A stretch of 37,463 nucleotides of DNA from JAEUSE01 sp964648985 (GCA_964648985.1 CAZYMS010000012.1:1-37463), one strand, 5' to 3'; shown: positions 17,479 through 25,984, counted from the first letter of the stretch. Notes: generated by a model not told the origin, from the letters alone. Numbers and translations: made by a program.

Positions 17479-18134
17479 AGATTTGCCGATTCTGTGTCGG
17501 CCAAGTGCGCCCTTACCACCAGCCGTTTATCTACCGCAAATAAAGGTGTGCACGTATATATGGTTAGAGTAGGCTGACTTGTAGGCTGCTCTATCTCCAC
17601 TGCTGTAGGCAAAGTCACGAGAATAGCATCAACCACATACGCATATCGCTGGCCTGACCAGAATACCTCAATGGTATTACCTACTTTTAGTTTATCCAAG
17701 TGGTACAAAGTATTAGACCCGGATGTATACAAAAAACGGTGCCCCACTAATACGGTATTTCCCCCTGTAAGGGGTGTTCCGGTTTTCGGTCTATGCCAAA
17801 TCCCACGTTCAAGGGCTTCGCTTGAATTTCCTTCTACAATAGGTGCGAACACTCCAATATCGGGTATTGCCAATGTATTATCTTTCGGAATTGGAATTAC
17901 TACTGTAGTCACTTCCGAAGAAGCAGCCATACTTGTACGAGGGGTAACAAGGGCATGCCCAGGAGTCCGCTTCATGCCAATGGCACGTTTCAGCCAATCA
18001 AAGTGACTTGCGTGTTCAAACCTGAAACTAAGCTCTGGCAGCAATGGAGCCATTCCCAAATACAAACCAAACAAAACTACCAAGCAGGTAAGAATACGGT
18101 TTATCAACCGATATTTGTGAACACTTATATACAT
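17472..18134 (-). CDS. Sortase family transpeptidase
   Basis: About 220 residues. Sortases cut a sorting signal in a surface protein and attach it to the cell envelope. A basic N-terminus and one signal-anchor helix (ILTCLVVLFGLYLGMAPLL) precede a catalytic beta-barrel domain. Catalytic residues are present: His in VGHRF, Cys in TIYTCTP and Arg in DKRLVVRAHL. IPDIGVFAPIVEG and NTVLVGHR are typical of class D/E/F-like sortases. I chose ATG 18134 for its clean anchor; ATGs at 18185 and 18173 would prepend another hydrophobic stretch. It follows the 1180-residue surface protein by 82 bases, which is its likely substrate or client. The stop codon lies in an inverted repeat. Confidence 0.92.
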   Translation of the reverse strand: MYISVHKYRLINRILTCLVVLFGLYLGMAPLLPELSFRFEHASHFDWLKRAIGMKRTPGHALVTPRTSMAASSEVTTVVIPIPKDNTLAIPDIGVFAPIVEGNSSEALERGIWHRPKTGTPLTGGNTVLVGHRFLYTSGSNTLYHLDKLKVGNTIEVFWSGQRYAYVVDAILVTLPTAVEIEQPTSQPTLTIYTCTPLFAVDKRLVVRAHLADTESANLK

Positions 18135-18215
18135 GGCATTAAAAAACAATATAGCAATATACCATTGTACCATCCTACACGGCATATTACTATATTGTTT
18201 ACGTATTATGAATAT

Positions 18216-21200
18216 CTACTGTTCAAGATCCAGGGAAACTTCTCCCATAGGTGTTTGTAGTCGTACCTGTCGCTGAGTTTTTATTCTAATAGCACACAAA
18301 GCGGCCACTGCGCACAACATTCCTAGGGTGGTGAGTGGCGCTATTGGCAATCCTGCGTTCACCAAACCGCCAGTTACGGTAAGCGTTGCAGAAGCTTGAT
18401 CATCCTCATTTGGATTCGCATTGCATGGTACAGAATCTGTGTCTGGCAGACTACTACTGCATATCTCTGCTGTATTCACGTACTGACCGACACGCACGCT
18501 CTTTACTGTTATAAGCAAGGTGACCTGTTCTCCTACTCCAATGGTACCAATAGTCCATACTCCACTACCCGAAGCGTAGTCACCGCGTGTAGCAGTAGCA
18601 CTTATATACTCCACTCCAGCCGGTAATACATCTTTGACAGTAACCCCACCTGGAGTACCAGGACCATCGTTAGTCACAGTTATTGCGAATATAGCCTTTT
18701 CGCCGCTAGCGATAGTAGCAGGAGTAACCGTCTTCCGAAGCGAAAGGTCTGCACTGGCAGGGCCGGCAGGCGTATATACGTTTACTGAGCATTGCGCAAC
18801 TTCACTTCCTGAAGTGACGACGATAGTATGACTGCCAGCCGTAGTAAATCCAGTTGAAAAAGAGCTGCCCGTGCCCGATGCAGGTATACCACCGGTAGCG
18901 GTCCATGCATAACTCCCATTTCCACCTGTTGCATATGCTGTGACCACTTGACCTGCAGATACTGTAGTTGTTGAGATTGCACAAACAAGCGGCTGTCCAG
19001 GGGTAGGCGCCTGCACCAAGAGTGTTGCGGTTGCCGAATTATTGCTACTGTCAGTGTCGCTTGGCACACTACCAGTTAAATCTATTCTATTAGTGAAACT
19101 ACCTACCTGGTTCCCAGTGACCTGCAATGTAGCAGTCACGATAGCACCTGCTGCCATACTTCCTACATCCCAAATACCAGTTGTAGTATTCCAAGTACCT
19201 TGAGAAGCCGTCTGCGCGACAATGGTTAATCCTTGTGGTACTATATCGGTCAGCCGCACATTGGTAGCGTTTACTTGAGTGCGGTTTGTAGCAGTCATAG
19301 TGAACGTAGCCCACTGACCTACTAAGATTACTGCAGGACTAACCTGCTTGGTCACCGCAATATCCAGAACAGGTGTGAATATAGGCATATCAGTTACAAT
19401 GACAGTACAGATCGCCTGTTTATCTCCTGAAGTTACTATAACGCTTTTCTGTCCAACACTGTTGTACTGGGTACTAAAGGCAGAACCGCTTCCCGTTGAT
19501 GGGTTCCCACCTGCAGCGCTCCACGCGTATGTGCCGTTACCCCCCACAGCAGCAAATGTTGCAGTCTGGTTTGTATACACGGATTGTGTTCCAGGAGCAC
19601 ACGAGACCTCTGCAATTTGCGGTGCCACCACAGTTACGCTCGCCTGTGCCTGATTATTGGTCGGATTGGAATCGCTTGGAAGAATAGTGATTAAGGTGGC
19701 ACTGTTCACCTTAGTGCCTAGCACATCACCACGCGCTACAATTTGCAATTGTTGCTGTTCTGATACAGCTAGAGCGCCAATATCCCATGTATTTGTCTGA
19801 GTATTAAATGCCCCCTTGGTCACGGTAAAGCTTACGAAACTGAGCCCGGTAGGCAATATATCTTTTAACACCACACTAGTTGCCGCAAGAGGACCATTGT
19901 TCGTAACTTTAATAGTAAAGGTCGTTGTTTGCCCAAGAGTTATAAGTGAAGGGCTCGCGGACTTGGTCACCCCAACATCTGTAGTGCTCCCAGGGCAGTC
20001 GGCACTAACTGTTGTGGTAACAATATTACTGGTGACAAAATCTTGAAGATTATTATATTCCTTAGCAGTCACACGAGCCTTATTCTGCACTGTCGCTTGT
20101 GTACATTGCGAAATTGAATTTGCAGTAGCATGCCACTTAATTTGTGCTGCCTCCCCTGCCGAAAGTACATTTGCATCCCAAGTAAGGGTACGGGTGGCAG
20201 TATTATGGAATGGAGTATTAGTAGCTGCGTATCCTCGCACCACATTGCTGCTGTGTGACTCGCGAACAAAGGTTACACCAGTGTCATATGTATCTTCTAT
20301 TTTTACGTTTCCCGTACAATTTGTGCTGCCGCTATTTTTAACATCAATAATATATTCTATCTCCCCACCAACCTTAACTGTTTGAGAAGTAGTGGATTTG
20401 GTTATATCAAGCTTACACTGACCTGTCGGTGGAGGTGGGGTCAAAGGACAGGTTACTGTTTTTGGCGAACCCGAAAGCAGCGGATTATTTTTACCACTAA
20501 CGGGATTAATAGCATACACATATATCTTGTGTGTTTGACCGTCCCTGACTTCAGCAGGAGTAGCTATAGAAAAACCATGATTACCAGTGACGTTGTAAGC
20601 GGTGTTCACATCTGGACGAGACTGATCAGCTTTGAAGCTCCCTACAAATATTGCACCTGACTGTCCAGCCGCTGCTTCACGATATACATGCACATCGAGT
20701 ACCCGTGCTGGCTCGTCCTGGTCCACTGCCCATCCAGAAATTGTCTGGCAATCCGCCAAGTCGAAACTACCAATTGGTTCACGATCGGTCGGGGTATCGG
20801 TACATAGTGGACCATCGGTGACCATGTAAGAGATTTGTTTATTTAAGTGAAATGCTGCACCCATGAACACTGGACCCGAACCAGAACCGTATTCCTTAAG
20901 CAGTTGGCGGGGTGCCGTAGGAACACCATATATATCTATCTGTGCCATGCAAGAAGGCAAAGGTAAAGTGACCATTTTAACACCCTGAGATTGCACCACC
21001 AGATTATCTTGACCACTAAAATATTTTTGGTGCTCTAGCATGCCGTCATACATCTTATATGCTGCAACGGAAAATATAAGACACTGATCACTCTCATTTT
21101 GAACAGATGCTTCTACTGTCTTTTTATCTGCAGACCTCTTTAACGATACAAGAATAGGATACTGCCCCCCTCCTACTACATTAGTAGGTTGTTGGGCGTA

Positions 21201-21758
21201 ATCAAAAGAACCAAGAGGAGCAAAGCCATTAAACAAATCGCGAATACGATCTTCTTCCCAAGGGCTGTCGCAGCTTGCTGTTGGTTGTGGTGTTGCAGTT
21301 GGAATAGGTAAATCACATTGAGTAAGGGCTCCTGCAAAAGTACCAGCCGCAAACGTCTCGGCGGACGCTACTACTACCGGTGCAGTAGGGCCATCGTAGC
21401 GATGGGTTCCTGTTACGTGGTCTTGTCCTTCCAGGGTAGTGTTCCAAGGTACATGCAATTTAACCGTAGTAGACTGCTTAGCCATGTCTACGTTATCTCC
21501 GCTAATAGAAACATCCCAGCCGGTAGTATTACCAAGCTGGTTCTGCACTTCTTTTGCGGTACAAGTAATACTCACAGCAATTGTAGTAGCGTTTGCAGGA
21601 CTGGTCTGCGTTATTGAATACTGCTGAGGAGTAGAAGCGTGGCTTGACGACTTGTCTACCGGGACTGCGCTACGATATTTATATAGCCCAAAACCAGCAC
21701 CAGCAATTACCACTAGCACCAATCCAATAACGAGTAAACGAATTTTACTTGACAGCAT
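18216..21758 (-). CDS. Large surface protein: GW-HGF domain, DUF11 and PKD-like repeats, C-terminal anchor
   Basis: 1180 residues. An N-terminal hydrophobic helix (LLVIGLVLVVIAGAGFGLY, ~8-26) exports or anchors it. Unknown sequence runs to ~325. One GW-HGF domain (~330-436) matches the two in 5916-7940. Four DUF11-like modules follow (~445-590, 593-713, 793-915, 995-1128), typically opening with 'D(I/V).(V)TK..SP' and containing DILPTGLSFVS or DVLPAGVEYIS. Two PKD/Ig-like modules with GGNG(T/S)YAW (~715-790 and ~918-992) lie between them. A C-terminal hydrophobic helix (~1133-1152) follows GLPIAPL and precedes a basic tail KTQRQVR, resembling a sorting signal without a canonical LPXTG. The start has a good Shine-Dalgarno (GGGGAG) and a strong promoter. 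The sortase is directly downstream. Likely role: surface stalk or adhesin (inference). Confidence 0.9.
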   Translation of the reverse strand: MLSSKIRLLVIGLVLVVIAGAGFGLYKYRSAVPVDKSSSHASTPQQYSITQTSPANATTIAVSITCTAKEVQNQLGNTTGWDVSISGDNVDMAKQSTTVKLHVPWNTTLEGQDHVTGTHRYDGPTAPVVVASAETFAAGTFAGALTQCDLPIPTATPQPTASCDSPWEEDRIRDLFNGFAPLGSFDYAQQPTNVVGGGQYPILVSLKRSADKKTVEASVQNESDQCLIFSVAAYKMYDGMLEHQKYFSGQDNLVVQSQGVKMVTLPLPSCMAQIDIYGVPTAPRQLLKEYGSGSGPVFMGAAFHLNKQISYMVTDGPLCTDTPTDREPIGSFDLADCQTISGWAVDQDEPARVLDVHVYREAAAGQSGAIFVGSFKADQSRPDVNTAYNVTGNHGFSIATPAEVRDGQTHKIYVYAINPVSGKNNPLLSGSPKTVTCPLTPPPPTGQCKLDITKSTTSQTVKVGGEIEYIIDVKNSGSTNCTGNVKIEDTYDTGVTFVRESHSSNVVRGYAATNTPFHNTATRTLTWDANVLSAGEAAQIKWHATANSISQCTQATVQNKARVTAKEYNNLQDFVTSNIVTTTVSADCPGSTTDVGVTKSASPSLITLGQTTTFTIKVTNNGPLAATSVVLKDILPTGLSFVSFTVTKGAFNTQTNTWDIGALAVSEQQQLQIVARGDVLGTKVNSATLITILPSDSNPTNNQAQASVTVVAPQIAEVSCAPGTQSVYTNQTATFAAVGGNGTYAWSAAGGNPSTGSGSAFSTQYNSVGQKSVIVTSGDKQAICTVIVTDMPIFTPVLDIAVTKQVSPAVILVGQWATFTMTATNRTQVNATNVRLTDIVPQGLTIVAQTASQGTWNTTTGIWDVGSMAAGAIVTATLQVTGNQVGSFTNRIDLTGSVPSDTDSSNNSATATLLVQAPTPGQPLVCAISTTTVSAGQVVTAYATGGNGSYAWTATGGIPASGTGSSFSTGFTTAGSHTIVVTSGSEVAQCSVNVYTPAGPASADLSLRKTVTPATIASGEKAIFAITVTNDGPGTPGGVTVKDVLPAGVEYISATATRGDYASGSGVWTIGTIGVGEQVTLLITVKSVRVGQYVNTAEICSSSLPDTDSVPCNANPNEDDQASATLTVTGGLVNAGLPIAPLTTLGMLCAVAALCAIRIKTQRQVRLQTPMGEVSLDLEQ

Positions 21759-21883
21759 ACACTCCCCTACAGTTTGCTACATACCTCCAGCGCATATCTT
21801 CATACGCTTTTAAGTAAGGCAATATTTAGTTATGTTTTATTTTGGTTTCGTTCCGCTATGCGGATTTGGAAAACTTTAGATTC

Positions 21884-21912
21884 ATTATAGCACAGCTAAC
21901 AACTTTTTGCAA
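21884..21912 (-). promoter_or_regulatory. Strong extended -10 promoter of the 1180-residue surface protein
   Basis: TTGCAA, a 17-base spacer, and TGTGCTATAAT (perfect -10 with TG extension). The predicted leader is about 120 bases. The 25707 gene has the same layout with TTGTAA and TGTGCTACAAT. Confidence 0.75.
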
Positions 21913-22007
21913 GCAAAAAGTTGTGAATGCAGAATAATGAATTCAGAATGCAGAATTGAAATGTGAAAACTCTTGGCCTTTGGCCAAGAGTTTTAATTCT
22001 GCATTCT
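21899..22007. repeat. Nested hairpins including family B repeat copy 3
   Basis: ACAACTTTTTGC/GCAAAAAGTTGT (21899-21924) is a perfect 12-bp stem that overlaps the -35 region of the surface-protein promoter. AGAATGCAGAATT (21945-21957) pairs exactly with AATTCTGCATTCT (21995-22007), enclosing the terminator hairpin at 21966-21994. Confidence 0.65.
21966..21994 (-). terminator. Terminator of the CBS-domain gene
   Basis: AAAACTCTTGGCC pairs perfectly with GGCCAAGAGTTTT around a three-base loop, 20 bases after the stop at 22014, with a T run on both strands. Confidence 0.8.
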
Positions 22008-22013
22008 AACTTC

Positions 22014-22652
22014 CTAATAGTCTATGACCCACAACACGCCCAATACAAATCCTATTATCAGAAAGGCAATAGAAATAAGAAACCAAATGCTCGCCCGAAT
22101 TTTACTAACTAGTGCAAAGTTTCGATCGATCTCCTTAAAGGCCTTCTCTGCGGTTACATCCATAATGCGTACCGGAGTTTCTCGCTTTGCTTCTATATTT
22201 TTAGGGGAGAATAATTTAATGAGGTCACTACGTGAAATAACGCCGACAAGTTTAAACCCGGCGTCTACTACGGGGATAGGGTTCACGCGTTTCGTTGCAA
22301 ACAGCTCTGCAACATGCTCCATAGTATCTTCGGCACTTGCAGTAACAATGTTACTATTCATCACGTCCGCTGCAGTAGCATTTATGAGAGTCTGCGCTTC
22401 TTTGGATAAATGTTTTTTATCGTTCTGAACAAAATCCAAATCCTTAAGCATCTTCACGTACGTTGGTAAATACAACTTGGAATCCGCGGTAATGAAATCG
22501 CGTTCCATAATTACGCCCAGGAGTCTCCCCTTTTCGTCAACAACGGGTACACCAGTAAAACGATACTGGTGAAGCACATCTGCAACCTGTTCTATGGTTG
22601 CTTCTGGCCGGACCGTAATAATCTTGGTGGTCATTAATTCTTTTACAAGCAT
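22014..22652 (-). CDS. CBS-domain pair protein with C-terminal membrane helix
   Basis: About 212 residues. Two CBS motifs form a Bateman module that usually senses adenosine nucleotides or ions: the first at ~1-60 (VKELMTTKIITVRPEATIEQ, FTGVPVVDEKGRLLGVIMERDF), the second at ~95-150 (DVMNSNIVTASAEDTMEHVA, NPIPVVDAGFKLVGVISRSDLI). A charged linker leads to one hydrophobic helix at the C-terminus (IWFLISIAFLIIGFVLGVLWVI), so it is tail-anchored with the sensor in the cytoplasm. There is no attached catalytic or transporter domain; its partner is unknown. ATG 22652 is chosen; a TTG 18 bases upstream lies inside the adjoining repeat. Confidence 0.9.
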   Translation of the reverse strand: MLVKELMTTKIITVRPEATIEQVADVLHQYRFTGVPVVDEKGRLLGVIMERDFITADSKLYLPTYVKMLKDLDFVQNDKKHLSKEAQTLINATAADVMNSNIVTASAEDTMEHVAELFATKRVNPIPVVDAGFKLVGVISRSDLIKLFSPKNIEAKRETPVRIMDVTAEKAFKEIDRNFALVSKIRASIWFLISIAFLIIGFVLGVLWVIDY

Positions 22653-22664
22653 ATATGTTGGAAG

Positions 22665-22798
22665 TACCAAATATCAAATACCAAACCTCAAACAAATCCC
22701 AATGACTAAAAATTAAAATGTTCAAAACTAGATGTTCTAGTTTTATGATTTGAATTTGGAATTTATTTGTTATTTGTATTTTATAATTTGGAATTTAC
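22665..22798. repeat. AT-rich inverted repeat, family A copy 3
   Basis: It fills the gap between divergent genes. The centre AAAACTAGA/TCTAGTTTT (22724-22744) is a perfect stem; flanks are CAAATA..CAAAC words facing TTTATTTGTTATTTG, the same 15-mer as at 5721-5814. No gene is seen in it. Confidence 0.6.
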
Positions 22799-22836
22799 GA
22801 ATTATAAGATACACTACTAGTATACACCATACTCCC

Positions 22837-23382
22837 ATGCGTACTCCACACTTCTCTCTTCACTTCATAACCATGACGCTCGTAAGTATTTTTTTACTTG
22901 CAACAGGTTGTGACCAAACACAAACAAATTCCGACTCTGTTCCGAGCCCTTCTCCGTCTTCTGCTGCAACCGTTGATCTAATAACTCCAAAGCTAAACCC
23001 AACCCAAACAGCCACCATAGGCGGACACACGTTCAATGTGCAAATCGCCAAAACAGAAACAGAGCAAGCACAGGGGCTGTCTAGCATTTCATCCATAAAA
23101 AATACTGAGGGCATGCTCTTCCTGTTCAATCCACCAAGTCAGCCAACCTTCTGGATGAAAAACATGCGCTTCCCCATCGACATACTCTGGATACGAAATA
23201 ATAAAGTTATTGCTATAAATGAAAACTTACCCATTCCTACAGTAGGAAAAGGCACGCGACAACTTCCGCTCTACGTACCCCCGACAGATATAGATGCTGC
23301 TCTAGAGATACGCTCGGGCATGGCGCAGTCATACAACTTGCACACAGGCGACTCTGTGGCCTATGACGATACAAAAAACTAA
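22837..23382 (+). CDS. DUF192 lipoprotein
   Basis: About 181 residues. The N-terminus is a lipoprotein signal peptide: MTLVSIFLLATGC, with the lipobox Cys at about residue 25. A Ser/Pro-rich linker follows, then a DUF192 domain (~60-175) with the family's hallmarks: E.EQAQGLS.., GMLFLF, FWMKNMRFPIDILWI, and a closing ALEI..G. DUF192 is a small secreted beta-fold of unknown biochemical role. ATG 22837 is chosen; ATG 22873, just before the hydrophobic stretch, is possible. A TATACA at 22821-22826 lies only ten bases upstream, so the transcript may have almost no leader. Confidence 0.88.
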   Translation: MRTPHFSLHFITMTLVSIFLLATGCDQTQTNSDSVPSPSPSSAATVDLITPKLNPTQTATIGGHTFNVQIAKTETEQAQGLSSISSIKNTEGMLFLFNPPSQPTFWMKNMRFPIDILWIRNNKVIAINENLPIPTVGKGTRQLPLYVPPTDIDAALEIRSGMAQSYNLHTGDSVAYDDTKN

Positions 23383-23419
23383 TAGTAGAAAAGCATTACT
23401 GTACCAAGTAGCACTAAAA

Positions 23420-23450
23420 ACAGAAGCATCCAAAGCTGGATGCTTCCTGT
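23420..23450. terminator. Hairpin between convergent genes
   Basis: ACAGAAGCATCCA and TGGATGCTTCCTGT pair (one mismatch) around AAGC, between the DUF192 gene and the minus-strand gene ending at 23478. No long T run, so termination is likely but not certain. Confidence 0.6.
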
Positions 23451-23477
23451 TGTAATAAATCACTCGTTGAGCAAAAC

Positions 23478-23999
23478 TTATCGAATTTTTATTGGAGGCA
23501 TCTTCTTCACCGGCGCATCACAGGTAGCATCAAAGTTGCGCTGGAGGAAAGCTGCGTTATGTGCTGCAGGTACTATTATACGGAATGGCACCAAGGTACA
23601 ATTTGGCACGGTAATGGTAACCAGAACACTGGTAGGCTCATCTGCGTTAAGCGCTATTGCTTCAGCGTTATATGTACCATCTACATTTATCCGCGTAGTC
23701 ACTACCGGATTAGTAGCACCGCTCTTTATTGAGATGGTTGCGTTCTTAAAGCTCGTCTTTATATTGTTTAGCACAATCCCCCGCATGGGCAAACGAACTA
23801 CCGGGGCAGAAGAAGCAGATACACTTGTCTTGCGAATATTCGCCAACTGCTGAATAGCAGGCCCATGTACGAACACTATAAATCCAGCTATAAGCACTAA
23901 GGCAAATGCGCCAAGACTTATTACAATTGATTTATCTGTGTAAGGCATGACCACGGCACTAATTCGTGCCCATGGACTTTTTTTTGATTGCATATGCAT
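23478..23999 (-). CDS. Single-pass membrane protein of unknown function
   Basis: 173 residues; not recognised. A basic, short cytoplasmic head (MHMQSKKSPWARISAVVMPY) precedes one helix (IVISLGAFALVLIAGFIVFV, ~26-45). The extracellular part is beta-rich, with NVDGTYNAEAIALNADEP and two Cys (in VPNCTLV and DATCDA) that could form a disulfide. It lies 34 bases after the Cys-rich repeat protein on the same strand, so the two probably work in the same surface structure. A TATACA near the upstream stop might add an internal promoter. Confidence 0.75.
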   Translation of the reverse strand: MHMQSKKSPWARISAVVMPYTDKSIVISLGAFALVLIAGFIVFVHGPAIQQLANIRKTSVSASSAPVVRLPMRGIVLNNIKTSFKNATISIKSGATNPVVTTRINVDGTYNAEAIALNADEPTSVLVTITVPNCTLVPFRIIVPAAHNAAFLQRNFDATCDAPVKKMPPIKIR

Positions 24000-24033
24000 C
24001 GAAAGAGCTTAATGTAGACCGAGAAGTGTATAA

Positions 24034-25707
24034 TTAGTTACCAAATAATCCTCGAATAGGGCCAGTGACTCTGTCCCATAAGGAACGACCGCCGCCTGTA
24101 CCCCTTGTGGAGTCGGTTGGTACAGTATAATCACAAGAGTTACCAGTTTCATCTACACAAGCATCTCCTGTGTCACGCGTTGGCGTTGTCTGCCTATTAC
24201 TACCATTACTCGACCCTGCATCGTAACAAGCATATACACCGTTACGGGACTCCCACCTAAATCCAGCAGAACAACCAAACTCGTCAAAGGCGGGGGGTGG
24301 GGGTGGATTAGAATTTGAATCGTAACAAGCCCATATACCCGTATATTGATCTTGCCTCCAGGTAAATCCTCTAGTACATCCATGCTCATCTACGCCATTA
24401 CCTGATGGCGGTGGCGGATTCGTAGGTACAACACCATCACACTGCGGGTTACCTGCTGCATAATATGGGTCTGAACATTGCGCCACAGTTGGTGTACACT
24501 CACCTGGATGACCAGCAGCATAGTGTAGATCTGTAAGACAAGGGTCTGGCATAGACTCTGCGACACATCTTCCTCTTACATAATCCCAACGATAACCAGG
24601 GCCGTCTTCACAACGACGAATTTCATCTGCGAAAGGATTAGCAGGGTCTGGAAGAGGTGAAGACGGACCCGAAGGCACATCTACTACCCCGCACTCAGTT
24701 TTGTTATTCAAGGCATAGTTTACGTCTGCGCAGCGCTCAGCAGAATTCGAAATATCGTAGCAGCCCCAGACGCCACCTCGTTCGAAGTATCCAAACCCTC
24801 TAGTGCAACCGTGTTCGTCAATACCATTATCAGGAGGTGTAGGAGGAGGTGGGGTCATACAGTTGTCGTGCGTCTCGTCACACCCATCCGGATCACCATC
24901 AGTAGTGATAGGACTATCTGGTGCACAGCCGCCATTTACTGTATCGCAGTGGAAACCGTCCGAACAAGTAACAGGAAAACCATTCGCACTCCTACAACTA
25001 GAATTCCCATTATCTGACGGTGGAGGAGGGTTTGGTGAATAAAGACAATCGTCATTTATCTCATCACAATTAAACGGATCATTATCATCGGGAACATTAA
25101 CAACACCGCACTCATTAATATTCATTGCTGCGTAATACGGGTCTGAGCAAAGAGTGGGCGTAGGATCGTAAGGGACTGTAGGATCGCACTCTTCGAAATC
25201 AATCCCGATTGGATTATGACACGCATCATCTACTCCGCCATTTGGATAGCAATATCCTGTTGCGTCCATATTGTAACCTGGGTAGCAAGTACCGAAAGGA
25301 GGGCCATCACTATCATCACCCCAACCATCATCACAAATGTCCCAAACCGAACTACAATCATCTCCATAATCAGGCCAACCGCCGTCACCACCATAATCAC
25401 CACCATAACCCGCACCATCACCACCGCCCCCTCCGCCAGAGCAAGCCTCTGCTGCAGCGTAATAGTCATCATCATCTCCACTCATCCACCAATCCCAAAA
25501 TGCATCATAGCAATCACCACCATACGCCAAGTTTGCGCTGGCTGTATTTGGCTTCAGCGTAGTACCGTTAGCCAAAAACCGACTTGTTCCGGTTGTATGA
25601 AAGGCCGCAAAAACAACAAAAAGTGCAGTCACTGCACCCACGGCTACGAGTAATGCGAACTTGTGTTTAAGCAAGCTCTGAAAGGCAGATAGTTTCTTTA
25701 TTGCCAT
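24034..25707 (-). CDS. Secreted/anchored cysteine-rich repeat protein, unknown family
   Basis: 557 residues. A basic N-terminus and one helix (FALLVAVGAVTALFVVFAAF, ~17-36) anchor it. The rest is a low-complexity mosaic rich in Cys, Asp, Gly, Tyr and Pro. Repeat type 1, DE(H/F)GC(T/S).GF.(W/Y)...... GV(Y/W).CYD, occurs three times (around residues 300, 445 and 480). Repeat type 2, C.(D)...YA(A)..N..EC..V, occurs about four times (CSDPYYAAMNINEC, CADVNYALNNKTEC, CLTDLHYAAGHPGEC, CSDPYYAAGNPQC). Polyproline stretches (NPPPPS) link them. The N-terminal third is Gly/Asp-rich with WDWW and GGGGGG. Most Cys are paired within repeats, suggesting many small disulfide knots outside the cell. I know no matching family. 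It has a strong promoter and precedes 23478-23999. Confidence 0.85.
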   Translation of the reverse strand: MAIKKLSAFQSLLKHKFALLVAVGAVTALFVVFAAFHTTGTSRFLANGTTLKPNTASANLAYGGDCYDAFWDWWMSGDDDDYYAAAEACSGGGGGGDGAGYGGDYGGDGGWPDYGDDCSSVWDICDDGWGDDSDGPPFGTCYPGYNMDATGYCYPNGGVDDACHNPIGIDFEECDPTVPYDPTPTLCSDPYYAAMNINECGVVNVPDDNDPFNCDEINDDCLYSPNPPPPSDNGNSSCRSANGFPVTCSDGFHCDTVNGGCAPDSPITTDGDPDGCDETHDNCMTPPPPTPPDNGIDEHGCTRGFGYFERGGVWGCYDISNSAERCADVNYALNNKTECGVVDVPSGPSSPLPDPANPFADEIRRCEDGPGYRWDYVRGRCVAESMPDPCLTDLHYAAGHPGECTPTVAQCSDPYYAAGNPQCDGVVPTNPPPPSGNGVDEHGCTRGFTWRQDQYTGIWACYDSNSNPPPPPAFDEFGCSAGFRWESRNGVYACYDAGSSNGSNRQTTPTRDTGDACVDETGNSCDYTVPTDSTRGTGGGRSLWDRVTGPIRGLFGN

Positions 25708-25793
25708 ATCTATGTTACGCCCTGAATTACTAACACATGTGACGTGCCAGGACTTTTTTTAAATTTGTTTCAAAGGTTCATTAATATGAGGAT

Positions 25794-25822
25794 ATTGTAG
25801 CACAATCTTCATAATTTTACAA
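25794..25822 (-). promoter_or_regulatory. Promoter of the Cys-rich repeat protein
   Basis: TTGTAA, a 17-base spacer, and TGTGCTACAAT (extended -10). The leader would be about 80 bases. Confidence 0.7.
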
Positions 25823-25857
25823 GATATTTCATCTTAGCGCTCACACTACGTCTGCCT

Positions 25858-25872
25858 CCCCTTTCTAAGGGG
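25858..25872. repeat. Small GC-rich hairpin
   Basis: CCCCTT and AAGGGG pair around TCT, flanked by a further CC/GG. It lies between the promoter of the Cys-rich gene and the ileS terminator. Confidence 0.35.
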
Positions 25873-25953
25873 GAAGAACCGGAAATACGTGAGAAAGATC
25901 ACAATAGAAACTAGCTTCGCTATAGGATTACCAAAAAATGTCTCAAATAAAAA

Positions 25954-25977
25954 AACGCGCCCTGCAAGAGGCGCGTT
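25954..25977 (-). terminator. Terminator of ileS
   Basis: AACGCGCC and GGCGCGTT pair around an eight-base loop, eight bases after the stop at 25985, followed on the minus strand by seven T. Confidence 0.9.
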
Positions 25978-25984
25978 GTACCAA

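Noticed and set aside
25209..25653. Plus-strand frames rich in His or Thr/Ile, opposite the Cys-rich gene
   Set aside because: The composition is the reverse complement of Gly/Asp-rich coding DNA and looks like a shadow.
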